A DNA stretch of 8,320 bases from 73-13 sp035556395 (GTDB lineage: Bacteria; Actinomycetota; Actinomycetes; Actinomycetales; Microbacteriaceae), in contig DATMFB010000278.1 of the NCBI GenBank assembly GCA_035556395.1, positions 1-8,320 of the forward strand. The letters run 5' to 3'. The notes beneath the pieces were generated by a model. The model did not search any database, was not told the DNA's origin, and saw only the letters and a program-made list of their open reading frames with translations. The position numbers were made by a program, and so were the translations under genes. Position 1 is the stretch's first letter. Each line of letters starts with the position of its first letter. Shown here one piece after another: positions 1 through 6,071 of the stretch.

Positions 1-1
1 C

Positions 2-394
2 ATGGCGGACGAGGACGCGCTCATCGTCGCGCGCGGCACGCACGCCTACGTGCTGCTCAACCTCTTCCCCTATAACTCCGGCCACCTGCTGGTGTGCCCG
101 TACCGGCACGTCGCGACCTACGATCTCGCGACGCCCGACGAGATCCGCGAGATCGGCGAGCTGACGCAGACGGCGATGCGGGTCCTCGCCGCGACCGCGC
201 ACACGCACGGCTTCAACATCGGCATGAACCAGGGCCGTGTCGCGGGCGCGGGCATCGCCGACCACCTCCACCAGCACGTCGTCCCGCGCTGGGCGCTGGA
301 CGCGAACTTCTTCCCGATCATCGCGCGGACCAAGCCGCTGCCACGCCTGCTCGGTGAGGTCCGCGACGAGATCGCCGCCGCCTGGCCCAACTAG
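2..394 (+). CDS. HIT-family nucleotide phosphorylase/hydrolase, C-terminal part (5' end outside window)
   Basis: Histidine-triad protein of the type that binds or cleaves dinucleoside polyphosphates; the M. tuberculosis homologue at this locus (Rv2613c) is an AP4A phosphorylase. Seen here: the N-S-G-H-L-L-V strand followed by P-Y-R-H-V (residues 25-37), an F-N-I-G-M-N-Q-G segment (71-78), and the triad H-L-H-Q-H-V-V at 88-94, whose middle His (H90) is the catalytic nucleophile in the family. The first ATG is at position 2, but homologues usually have about 35-45 more residues, including a Cys-x-x-Cys zinc motif, before this point. The ATG is therefore probably an internal codon and the gene is cut by the window edge. 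Its TAG stop forms the first three bases of a promoter-like hexamer for pdxS. The family call is sure. The substrate, AP4A or another nucleotide, is inferred from the mycobacterial homologue. Confidence 0.9.
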   Translation: MADEDALIVARGTHAYVLLNLFPYNSGHLLVCPYRHVATYDLATPDEIREIGELTQTAMRVLAATAHTHGFNIGMNQGRVAGAGIADHLHQHVVPRWALDANFFPIIARTKPLPRLLGEVRDEIAAAWPN

Positions 395-397
395 AAT
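392..397 (+). promoter_or_regulatory. Candidate -10 element (TAGAAT) of pdxS, near-leaderless
   Basis: TAGAAT fits the actinobacterial TANNNT -10 consensus and ends 9 bases before the pdxS ATG, so transcription would begin within about 3 bases of the start codon. The first three bases are also the stop codon of the HIT gene. No convincing -35 is visible and there is no Shine-Dalgarno sequence before pdxS. The ten-base string TAGAATCGAC recurs at the yebC start (4711-4720). Confidence 0.5.
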
Positions 398-406
398 CGA
401 CGGATC

Positions 407-1297
407 ATGACTGAGAACGAGATCGGTACCAGCCGCGTCAAGCGGGGCCTCGCGGAGATGCTCAAGGGCGGCGTCATCATGGACGTCGTCACGGCCGAGC
501 AGGCGCGCATCGCGGAGGACGCGGGCGCCGTCGCGGTCATGGCGCTCGAGCGCGTCCCCGCGGACATCCGCTCGCAGGGCGGCGTCGCCCGGATGAGCGA
601 CCCCGACCTCATCGACAGCATCATCGCCGAGGTCTCGATCCCGGTCATGGCGAAGGCGCGCATCGGCCACTTCGTCGAGGCGCAGGTGCTCCAGTCGCTC
701 GGCGTCGACTACATCGACGAGTCCGAGGTGCTGTCGCCCGCCGACTACGTCAACCACATCGACAAGTGGCCGTTCACGGTGCCCTTCGTGTGCGGCGCGA
801 CGAACCTCGGCGAGGCGCTGCGGCGCATCACGGAGGGCGCGGCGATGATCCGCTCGAAGGGCGAGGCCGGCACCGGCGACGTCTCCGAGGCGACCAAGCA
901 CATCCGTCAGATCCTCGGCGAGATCAACGCGCTCAAGGCGAAGTCGGCCGACGAGCTCTACGTCGCGGCGAAGGAGCTGCAGGCGCCCTACGAGCTCGTC
1001 CGCGAGGTCGCGACGACGGGCAAGCTCCCCGTCGTGCTCTTCGTCGCGGGCGGCGTCGCGACGCCCGCCGACGCCGCGATGATGATGCAGCTCGGCGCCG
1101 ACGGCGTGTTCGTCGGCTCCGGCATCTTCAAGTCGGGCAACCCCGAGGCGCGCGCCGCCGCGATCGTCAAGGCCACGACGTTCTACGGCGACCCGGCGAC
1201 CATCGCCGAGGTCTCGCGCGGTCTCGGCGAGGCCATGGTCGGGATCAACGTCACCGACCTCGCGGCACCCCACCGGCTCGCCGAGCGCGGCTGGTGA
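407..1297 (+). CDS. pdxS: Pyridoxal 5'-phosphate synthase, synthase (lyase) subunit PdxS
   Basis: Catalytic subunit of the DXP-independent vitamin B6 pathway. It condenses ribose 5-phosphate, glyceraldehyde 3-phosphate and ammonia into PLP in the cytoplasm. The 296-residue protein is full length for the family. It is a single TIM barrel with the expected catalytic residues: D26 in G-G-V-I-M-D-V-V, K83 in M-A-K-A-R-I-G-H-F (the Schiff-base lysine for the pentose), and K151 in R-S-K-G-E-A-G-T-G (the second lysine, which handles the intermediate). The phosphate-site loops G-V-A-T-P-A-D (217-223) and F-V-G-S-G-I-F (235-241) are intact. The ATG at 407 lies 12 bases after the HIT stop, with no Shine-Dalgarno sequence but a TAGAAT hexamer nearby. 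The partner subunit pdxT follows after 43 bases, and the two are probably co-transcribed. In the known complex, 12 PdxS form two stacked hexamer rings, each bound by one PdxT. Confidence 0.98.
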   Translation: MTENEIGTSRVKRGLAEMLKGGVIMDVVTAEQARIAEDAGAVAVMALERVPADIRSQGGVARMSDPDLIDSIIAEVSIPVMAKARIGHFVEAQVLQSLGVDYIDESEVLSPADYVNHIDKWPFTVPFVCGATNLGEALRRITEGAAMIRSKGEAGTGDVSEATKHIRQILGEINALKAKSADELYVAAKELQAPYELVREVATTGKLPVVLFVAGGVATPADAAMMMQLGADGVFVGSGIFKSGNPEARAAAIVKATTFYGDPATIAEVSRGLGEAMVGINVTDLAAPHRLAERGW

Positions 1298-1309
1298 GGC
1301 TCCGGTCCC

Positions 1310-1334
1310 CGAGCGAGCGAAGCGAGTCGAAGGG
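1310..1334 (+). repeat. Purine-rich repeat-like element ending in the pdxT Shine-Dalgarno sequence
   Basis: A 25-base purine-rich run built from reiterated GAGC/GAAGC units, ending in GCGAAGCGAGTCGAAGGG, fills the pdxS-pdxT gap. Its last six bases, GAAGGG (1329-1334), sit 6 bases before the pdxT ATG and should serve as its ribosome-binding site. No stable hairpin is visible because the strand is almost all purine. I recall near-identical strings scattered between genes in many GC-rich genomes, but there is only one copy in this window, so the repeat status rests on memory. Confidence 0.45.
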
Positions 1335-1340
1335 CCGCCG

Positions 1341-1928
1341 ATGAAGGTCGGCGTCCTCGCCCTCCAGGGCGATGTGCGCGAGCATCTCGCGGTCCTTGGC
1401 GCGCTTGGCGCGGATGCGATCCCGGTGCGGCGTCCCGCGGAGCTCGAGGCCGTCTCCGGACTCGTCATCCCCGGCGGCGAGTCGAGCGTCATGGACAAGC
1501 TCGCCCGGACGTTCGGGCTCCAGCAGACCCTGCGCGAGCGCATCGCGGCCGGCATGCCGGTCTACGGGACCTGCGCAGGTCTCATCATGCTCGCCGACAC
1601 GATCCTCGATGCGATCGGCGGCCAGCAGTCGCTCGGCGGCTTCGACATCGACGTCCGGCGCAACGCCTTCGGTTCGCAGCTCGAGTCCTTCGAGACGGAT
1701 CTCGACATCCCGGAGCTCGGTGCGCCACCCGTCCACGCGGTCTTCATCCGCGCGCCCATCGTCGAGCGAGTGGGGGAGGGCGTCAGCGTGCTCGCGGCAC
1801 TGCCGGACGGTCGCGTCGTCGCGGTCGAGCAGGGGCCGCTGCTCGGCACGTCGTTCCACCCCGAGATGAACGGCGAGACCCGATTCCACGAGCGATTCCT
1901 CGACCGCGTGCGCGCAAGCGCTGAGTAG
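1341..1928 (+). CDS. pdxT: Pyridoxal 5'-phosphate synthase, glutaminase subunit PdxT
   Basis: Class I glutamine amidotransferase that hydrolyses glutamine and channels the ammonia to PdxS. The start M-K-V-G-V-L-A-L-Q-G-D-V-x-E-H is the typical PdxT N-terminus. The oxyanion/substrate loop G-G-E-S is at 45-48. The nucleophile is C78 in Y-G-T-C-A-G-L-I-M-L, and the rest of the triad is H173 and E175 in S-F-H-P-E. At 195 residues it has normal length and nothing is missing. The ATG at 1341 is preceded by GAAGGG with a 6-base spacer. This is the clearest Shine-Dalgarno sequence on the + strand of the window, and there is no TANNNT hexamer nearby, which fits translation from a pdxS-pdxT transcript. 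In M. tuberculosis a thioesterase gene lies between pdxS and pdxT; here they are adjacent. The TAG stop overlaps a promoter-like hexamer for the next gene. Confidence 0.97.
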   Translation: MKVGVLALQGDVREHLAVLGALGADAIPVRRPAELEAVSGLVIPGGESSVMDKLARTFGLQQTLRERIAAGMPVYGTCAGLIMLADTILDAIGGQQSLGGFDIDVRRNAFGSQLESFETDLDIPELGAPPVHAVFIRAPIVERVGEGVSVLAALPDGRVVAVEQGPLLGTSFHPEMNGETRFHERFLDRVRASAE

Positions 1929-1931
1929 CAT
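1926..1931 (+). promoter_or_regulatory. Candidate -10 element (TAGCAT) of the aspartase gene, leaderless geometry
   Basis: TAGCAT fits TANNNT and is followed by exactly 6 bases before the ATG at 1938, the spacing expected if transcription starts on the A of the start codon. TAG is also the pdxT stop codon. No Shine-Dalgarno sequence is present. This favours ATG 1938 over the two downstream in-frame ATGs. Confidence 0.5.
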
Positions 1932-1937
1932 CGCGGC

Positions 1938-3452
1938 ATGAGCCGCTTCGAGGTCCCCGAGCCAGCGGGCGACGAGTACTCGCCACGCCACGCCTACGAA
2001 CGCGCGATCGCGATGGCCGGTGATCGGATCCGGATGGAACGCGATTCGCTCGGCGAGCTCGCGGTCCCGGCCGACGCGTACTGGGGGATCCACACGGCCC
2101 GCGCGCTCATCAACTTCCCGATCACCCGCCGTGCGATCTACAACTATCCGGATCTCGTCATCGCGTTCGCCGCCGTCAAGCTCGCGGCCGCGCGGGCGAA
2201 CGCGAAGCTCGGGCAGCTGGCGCCGGAGAAGGCGGCCGCGATCGAGCAGGCCTGCCGCGAGATCATGGACGGGGCCCTGCACGGCGAGTTCCGCGTCGGC
2301 GCGATCCAGGGCGGCGCGGGCACGTCGACGAACATGAACGCGAACGAGGTGATCGCGAACCGGGCGCTCGAGATCCTCGGCCACGACAAGGGCGACTACG
2401 CGAGGGTCCATCCGATCGACGACGTCAATCGCAGCCAGTCGACGAACGACACCTACCCGACGTCGATCAAGTTCGCGATGGGGCTCGGACTCATCCGGCT
2501 CATCGGGGAGTACGAGGCCCTCGCGTCGGCATTCCGCAAGAAGGGGCAGGAGTTCGCCGAGGTGCTCAAGGTCGGGCGGACGCAGCTCCAGGATGCGGTG
2601 CCCATGACGGTCGGGCAGGAGTTCGCCGGCTGGGCGCACACGCTCGGCGACGACCGCGAGGCGCTCGCCGCCGTCATCCCCGTGCTCGCCGAGATGAACC
2701 TCGGCGCGACCGCGATCGGGACGGGGATCACCGCCGACCCGCGCTACGCGGCCGCGGTGCGCGACGAGCTCAACCGCCTCTCACCGGTGCCGGTCACGAC
2801 GGCCCCGGACCTCATCGAGGCGACGAGCGACACCGGATCGTTCATGACGCTCTCCGGCGTGCTCAAGCGCGCCGCGGTCAAGCTCTCGAAGATCTGCAAC
2901 GACCTGCGCCTCCTCTCCAGCGGGCCCCAGGCCGGGCTCGGCGAGCTGCGCCTGCCGGCCCGCCAGGCGGGATCCTCGATCATGCCGGGGAAGGTGAACC
3001 CGGTCATCCCCGAGGTCGTCAACCAGGTCGCGTTCTGCGTCATCGGCGCGGACGCCACCGTGACCGCGGCCGCCGAGGGGGGCCAGCTCCAGCTCAACGC
3101 GTTCGAGCCCGTCATCGCCAACTCGCTCCTGCAGAGCCTCGCCTGGATGGCGAACGCGTGCTTCACGCTCCGCGTCAACTGCGTCGAGGGGATCGAGATC
3201 GATCGGCCGAGGCTGCGCGCCCAGGTCGACGCGAGCGTCGGCGTCGTGACGGCGCTGACGCCGTACATCGGCTACCAGGTCGCGGCGGAGCTCGCGCACG
3301 AGGCGCTCGAGCGCGGGACGTCGATCCGGGAACAGGTGCTCGCCCGGGGGCTCCTCGGCGCCGAACTGCTCGACAAGGTGCTCGCGCCCGAGCGGCTCAG
3401 CGGGCTCCAGCCGCCGACGACGCCGATCACGGTGCCCCCGTACGAGATCTAG
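1938..3452 (+). CDS. aspA: Aspartate ammonia-lyase (aspartase)
   Basis: Reversible deamination of L-aspartate to fumarate and ammonia; member of the aspartase/fumarase superfamily. Three conserved regions are seen: G-A-G-T-S-T-N-M-N-A-N-E (126-137), Q-S-T-N-D-T-Y-P-T (167-175), and the flexible signature loop G-S-S-I-M-P-G-K-V-N-P (345-355), whose first Ser (S346) corresponds to the catalytic base. Two points separate it from class II fumarase. The G-R-T-Q-L-Q-D motif (213-219) has Gln where fumarases have a functional His. The N-terminal strand reads Y-W-G-I-H-T-A-R-A, with the aspartase-type H-T-x-R-A. The protein is 504 residues against about 470-480 for known aspartases; the excess is an unconserved N-terminal stretch of about 32 residues. 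In-frame ATGs at 2013 and 2034 are alternatives, and 2034 gives family length. I keep 1938 because it has the leaderless-type hexamer. An adjacent MFS transporter follows after 10 bases. Confidence 0.88.
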   Translation: MSRFEVPEPAGDEYSPRHAYERAIAMAGDRIRMERDSLGELAVPADAYWGIHTARALINFPITRRAIYNYPDLVIAFAAVKLAAARANAKLGQLAPEKAAAIEQACREIMDGALHGEFRVGAIQGGAGTSTNMNANEVIANRALEILGHDKGDYARVHPIDDVNRSQSTNDTYPTSIKFAMGLGLIRLIGEYEALASAFRKKGQEFAEVLKVGRTQLQDAVPMTVGQEFAGWAHTLGDDREALAAVIPVLAEMNLGATAIGTGITADPRYAAAVRDELNRLSPVPVTTAPDLIEATSDTGSFMTLSGVLKRAAVKLSKICNDLRLLSSGPQAGLGELRLPARQAGSSIMPGKVNPVIPEVVNQVAFCVIGADATVTAAAEGGQLQLNAFEPVIANSLLQSLAWMANACFTLRVNCVEGIEIDRPRLRAQVDASVGVVTALTPYIGYQVAAELAHEALERGTSIREQVLARGLLGAELLDKVLAPERLSGLQPPTTPITVPPYEI

Positions 3453-3455
3453 ACT
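3450..3455 (+). promoter_or_regulatory. Candidate -10 element (TAGACT) of the MFS gene, leaderless geometry
   Basis: TAGACT fits TANNNT and ends 7 bases before the GTG at 3463. TAG is also the aspartase stop codon. No Shine-Dalgarno sequence precedes the GTG. The element gives the GTG start positional support over the internal ATG at 3484. Confidence 0.42.
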
Positions 3456-3462
3456 CGGCCGA

Positions 3463-4713
3463 GTGACTGCGCCGGCCGGGAGGATGACCGCTCTCGGCCT
3501 CATCGTCGCGGCGTTCACGATGTCGCTCATCATGCGCTCGACGTTCGTGTCGATCGCCCCCGTGAGCGATGTCCTCGGGGCCGACCTCGGGCTCGACCCG
3601 GCCGGAATGGGCCTGCTGATGGCCATCCCCGTGCTCTGCTTCGGACTCTTCAGCCCCGTCGCGAGTCTCCTGATTGCCCGCGGCGGGGCGAACCTCGCGA
3701 TGACCGTGATGTTCCTCGGCGTCGCGCTCGGGATCATCGTCCGCTCGGCCGGGGGCACGGCGGCCGCGTTCATCGGCACGATCATCCTCGGCGCCGCGAT
3801 CACGGTCGGCAACGTCGTGCTGCCCGTCCTGGTCCGTCGCGACATGCCGGCGAAGCGGGCCGGGATCGCGACCGGAGTCTTCATCGCGGGGGCGAACGTC
3901 GGCAGCCTGGTCTCGACGGTCACGACCGTGCCGCTCGTGGAGGCCCTCGGCTGGCAGCTCGCGCTCGGCGCGTGGGTGCTCGTCGTCGCCGCCTCGCTCG
4001 CGATCTGGGTCGCGATCATCCGGCCTCGTCACGCGTTCCGCTGGGCGCCGGAGCCGGGTCAGACCCCCGCGTCGGTGCTCGACACGCCCCCGCTCGAGGC
4101 GGCGCCGCTCCCGGCTGTCCGCGAGCGGACCTGGGGGAGCTTCACCGCGATCGCGCTCCTCATCGGCTTCGGCGCACAGACGTTCTCCTACTACGGGGTC
4201 ACCGCCTGGCTCCCCGCCCTCCTCGCCGACCGGCTCCGCGTCGACGCGGCCGAGGCCGGCGGTGCCGCCGGGATCTTCCAGATCTGCGCGATCGTCGGCA
4301 GCCTCGGCGCGCCGATCGTCGCCGCTCGATTCGGCTCCTTCACCGCGGTCATGGGCATCTGGGCCTGCTGGCTCGCCGTCCCGCTCGGACTCCTGCTGGC
4401 GCCGGAGGGCTGGGCGATCTGGGTGATGCTCGGCGGGATCGCGCAGGGCGGCGGGATCACGATCGTGCTCACGCTCGTGACCGAGGTCGCCCGCAGCCAC
4501 TCGCATGTGCGGCGGCTGTCCGCGTTCGTCCAGGGCGGCGGATACGCGATCGGCGCGACGGGCAGCATCGTCCTCGGCGCGGCGTTCGCGGCCTCCGGGA
4601 CCTGGACGGTCCCGCTCTTCATCGTGCTCGGCTCGACGACGGCATACGGCGTGCTCGTCGGCGCCGCCGCGCTGCGCGCGGGACGCGCGAGCGCGACGAG
4701 CGCGCCCCGTTAG
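3463..4713 (+). CDS. MFS transporter, CynX/NimT (cyanate permease-like) type
   Basis: Integral membrane transporter of 416 residues with about 12 hydrophobic segments, roughly at 8-31, 48-70, 76-94, 99-122, 135-157, 163-186, 226-250, 266-288, 292-312, 317-340, 354-376 and 381-403. A central cytoplasmic loop (187-225) divides the two six-helix halves. The segment G-N-V-V-L-P-V-L-V-R-R-D-M-P (116-129), with G-x-N-V-G-S (143-148) after it, is typical of the CynX/NimT subfamily of the major facilitator superfamily. Known members move cyanate or 2-nitroimidazole, and most are uncharacterised, so the substrate cannot be assigned. The aspartase is 10 bases upstream, so a carboxylate or amino-acid substrate is possible but only inferred. 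The start is uncertain. GTG 3463 follows a TAGACT hexamer; ATG 3484 directly abuts GGGAGG, too close for a normal Shine-Dalgarno. The choice does not affect the first helix. Confidence 0.88.
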   Translation: MTAPAGRMTALGLIVAAFTMSLIMRSTFVSIAPVSDVLGADLGLDPAGMGLLMAIPVLCFGLFSPVASLLIARGGANLAMTVMFLGVALGIIVRSAGGTAAAFIGTIILGAAITVGNVVLPVLVRRDMPAKRAGIATGVFIAGANVGSLVSTVTTVPLVEALGWQLALGAWVLVVAASLAIWVAIIRPRHAFRWAPEPGQTPASVLDTPPLEAAPLPAVRERTWGSFTAIALLIGFGAQTFSYYGVTAWLPALLADRLRVDAAEAGGAAGIFQICAIVGSLGAPIVAARFGSFTAVMGIWACWLAVPLGLLLAPEGWAIWVMLGGIAQGGGITIVLTLVTEVARSHSHVRRLSAFVQGGGYAIGATGSIVLGAAFAASGTWTVPLFIVLGSTTAYGVLVGAAALRAGRASATSAPR

Positions 4714-4716
4714 AAT
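4711..4716 (+). promoter_or_regulatory. Candidate -10 element (TAGAAT) of yebC, leaderless-type geometry
   Basis: TAGAAT fits TANNNT and ends 8 bases before the yebC ATG. TAG is also the stop of the MFS gene. The surrounding ten bases TAGAATCGAC are identical to those before pdxS. No Shine-Dalgarno sequence lies in the 11-base gap, and no good -35 is visible. Confidence 0.5.
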
Positions 4717-4724
4717 CGACCACC

Positions 4725-5483
4725 ATGTCAGGTCATTCCAAGTGGGCGACGACCAAGCACAAGAAGGCGATCATCGATAGCCGCCGTGCCAAGTCCTTCG
4801 CGAAGCTCATCAAGAACATCGAGGTCGCCGCGAAGCTCGGCGGTGCCGACCTGAGCGGCAATCCGACGCTGTTCGACGCGGTGCAGAAGGCGAAGAAGAC
4901 CTCCGTCCCCAACGACAACATCGACCGGGCGATCAAGCGCGGCGCCGGCATCGGCGGCGAAGCGGTCGAGTACACCTCGATCACGTACGAGGCCTACGGC
5001 CCGAGCGGCGTCGCGCTCATGATCGAGTGCCTGACCGACAACAAGAACCGCGCGGCCGCCGAGGTGCGCACCGCGCTGTCGCGCAACGGCGGGACCCTCG
5101 CCGATCCCGGCTCGGTCGCCTACAACTTCACACGCAAGGGCGTCATCTCGATCGAGGCGACGGACGCGGTCGACGAGGACGCGATCCTCGAGGCGGTCAT
5201 GGACTCGGGTGTCGACGACGTAAAGAACCACGGCGTCGGCTTCGAGGTGATCACCGACCCGGCGAAGCTCGTCGCGGCCCGCGAGGCTCTGCAGGCGGCC
5301 GGGATCGACTACGACGCGGCCGAGGTCGAGTTCGTCCCGAACCTCCAGATTGAGGTCGACCTCGAGGCCGCGAAGAAGGTGGAGCGGCTCATCGACGCGC
5401 TCGACGACCTCGACGACGTGCAGAACGTCTTCTCGAACGAGGACGTCCCCGCCGATGTCCGGGCGCACCTCGACGAGGAGTAG
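4725..5483 (+). CDS. yebC: YebC/TACO1-family translation or transcription regulatory protein
   Basis: Cytoplasmic protein of 252 residues, normal family length. The N-terminal motif M-S-G-H-S-K-W-A-T-T-K-H-K-K (1-14) is the family hallmark. It is followed by K-A-K-K-T-S-V-P-N-D-N-I-D-R-A-I-K-R (55-72) and Y-E-A-Y-G-P-S-G-V-A (88-97), then two acidic alpha/beta domains. The family was long annotated as DNA-binding transcriptional regulators. More recent work on bacterial YebC and mitochondrial TACO1 supports a role in relieving ribosome stalling at proline-rich stretches, so the product name should stay broad. The same frame is open upstream to 3972, but that part is a shadow of the MFS gene; the conserved N-terminus fixes the start at 4725. 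ruvC follows after 12 bases. The yebC-ruvC pairing is conserved in many bacteria, though M. tuberculosis has genes between them. Confidence 0.96.
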   Translation: MSGHSKWATTKHKKAIIDSRRAKSFAKLIKNIEVAAKLGGADLSGNPTLFDAVQKAKKTSVPNDNIDRAIKRGAGIGGEAVEYTSITYEAYGPSGVALMIECLTDNKNRAAAEVRTALSRNGGTLADPGSVAYNFTRKGVISIEATDAVDEDAILEAVMDSGVDDVKNHGVGFEVITDPAKLVAAREALQAAGIDYDAAEVEFVPNLQIEVDLEAAKKVERLIDALDDLDDVQNVFSNEDVPADVRAHLDEE

Positions 5484-5495
5484 TCGGCGCCCGCC

Positions 5496-6071
5496 ATGCG
5501 AGTCCTCGGCATCGACCCCGGCCTGACCCGCTGCGGGTTCGGCGTAGTCGACGTCGCTCCGGACCGCTCGGCGCGCCTCGTCGCGGTCGGCGTGATCCGG
5601 ACGGATTCCGATGCGCCGATCGAACGACGTCTCGTGGTGATCCGCGCGGGGATCGACGAGCTGCTCGACCTGCACGCGCCGGCGGCGGTCGCCGTCGAGC
5701 GCGTCTTCTCCCAGCACAACGTGCGCACGGTCATGGGCACCGCCCAGGCCGCGGGGATCGCGATGGAGCGCGCGGCGGCACGCGCGATCCCAGTCGGCCA
5801 CCACACCCCGAGCGAGGTCAAGGCGGCCGTCACCGGCTACGGGAGCGCCGACAAGCGCCAGGTCGCCGCGATGGTCCAGCGCATCCTCGGGCTCGACGCC
5901 CCTCCGAGTCCCGCCGACGCCGCCGACGCCCTCGCGCTCGCCCTCTGCCACGCCTGGCGGGGTGGACCCCCGGCCGCCGCCCCGGGCGGACCGGACGGCC
6001 TCACGCCGGCGCAGGCCGCCTGGCGCGCTGCGGAGCGCGCCGCGAGACCCACACCGCCCCGAGGGCGATGA
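5496..6071 (+). CDS. ruvC: Crossover junction endodeoxyribonuclease RuvC
   Basis: Holliday-junction resolvase that makes paired nicks across four-way junctions during recombination and repair, acting with RuvAB. RNase H-like fold with all four metal-binding acidic residues present: D7 in G-I-D-P-G, E68 in V-E-R-V-F, and D141 and D144 in P-A-D-A-A-D-A-L. The F-S-Q-H-N-V-R-T (71-78) and H-T-P-S-E-V-K (103-109) regions are also conserved. The protein has 191 residues; 155-191 form a Pro/Ala/Gly/Arg-rich tail after the conserved core, probably unstructured. The last 71 bases overlap the - strand membrane-protein gene. The start is fixed by the conserved N-terminus. The GAGGAG at 5475-5480 is 15 bases away, too far for an ordinary Shine-Dalgarno, and the hexamer at the yebC stop (TAGTCG) lacks the final T. 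Read-through from yebC is therefore the likely source of expression. No LexA box is visible just upstream. Confidence 0.97.
   Translation: MRVLGIDPGLTRCGFGVVDVAPDRSARLVAVGVIRTDSDAPIERRLVVIRAGIDELLDLHAPAAVAVERVFSQHNVRTVMGTAQAAGIAMERAAARAIPVGHHTPSEVKAAVTGYGSADKRQVAAMVQRILGLDAPPSPADAADALALALCHAWRGGPPAAAPGGPDGLTPAQAAWRAAERAARPTPPRGR

Noticed and set aside
1310..1334. Hairpin terminator between pdxS and pdxT
   Set aside because: The strand is almost pure purine with no complementary arm, so no stem can form, and the two genes should be co-transcribed.
1251..2639. Long open frame of 462 codons on the - strand across pdxT and the aspartase
   Set aside because: It lies opposite two clearly conserved genes, has a charged Arg/Asp/Glu-rich composition typical of antisense frames in GC-rich DNA, and shows no recognisable domain.
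1938..3452. Class II fumarate hydratase as the identity of the superfamily lyase
   Set aside because: The fumarase His in G-R-T-H-L-Q-D is Gln here (Q216), and the N-terminal H-T-x-R-A motif is aspartase-like.
3478..3486. GGGAGG before ATG 3484 as ribosome-binding site and start of the MFS gene
   Set aside because: The purine run abuts the ATG with no spacer, so it cannot pair normally with 16S rRNA. GTG 3463 is kept, with the start marked as uncertain.
3972..4724. Upstream extension of the yebC frame that would make a 503-residue fusion protein
   Set aside because: The extra 251 codons are an Arg-rich shadow of the MFS gene in another frame; the conserved YebC N-terminus begins exactly at 4725.
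5475..5486. GAGGAG Shine-Dalgarno or TAGTCG -10 element for ruvC
   Set aside because: The first is 15 bases from the ATG and also encodes the last Glu residues of YebC; the second lacks the final T of TANNNT. Neither is convincing.
4728..5951. Long open frame of 407 codons on the - strand across yebC and ruvC
   Set aside because: Antisense shadow of two conserved genes, with biased composition and no motif. The other long - strand frames (2781-4019, 3427-4506, 6978-8120) were rejected for the same reason.
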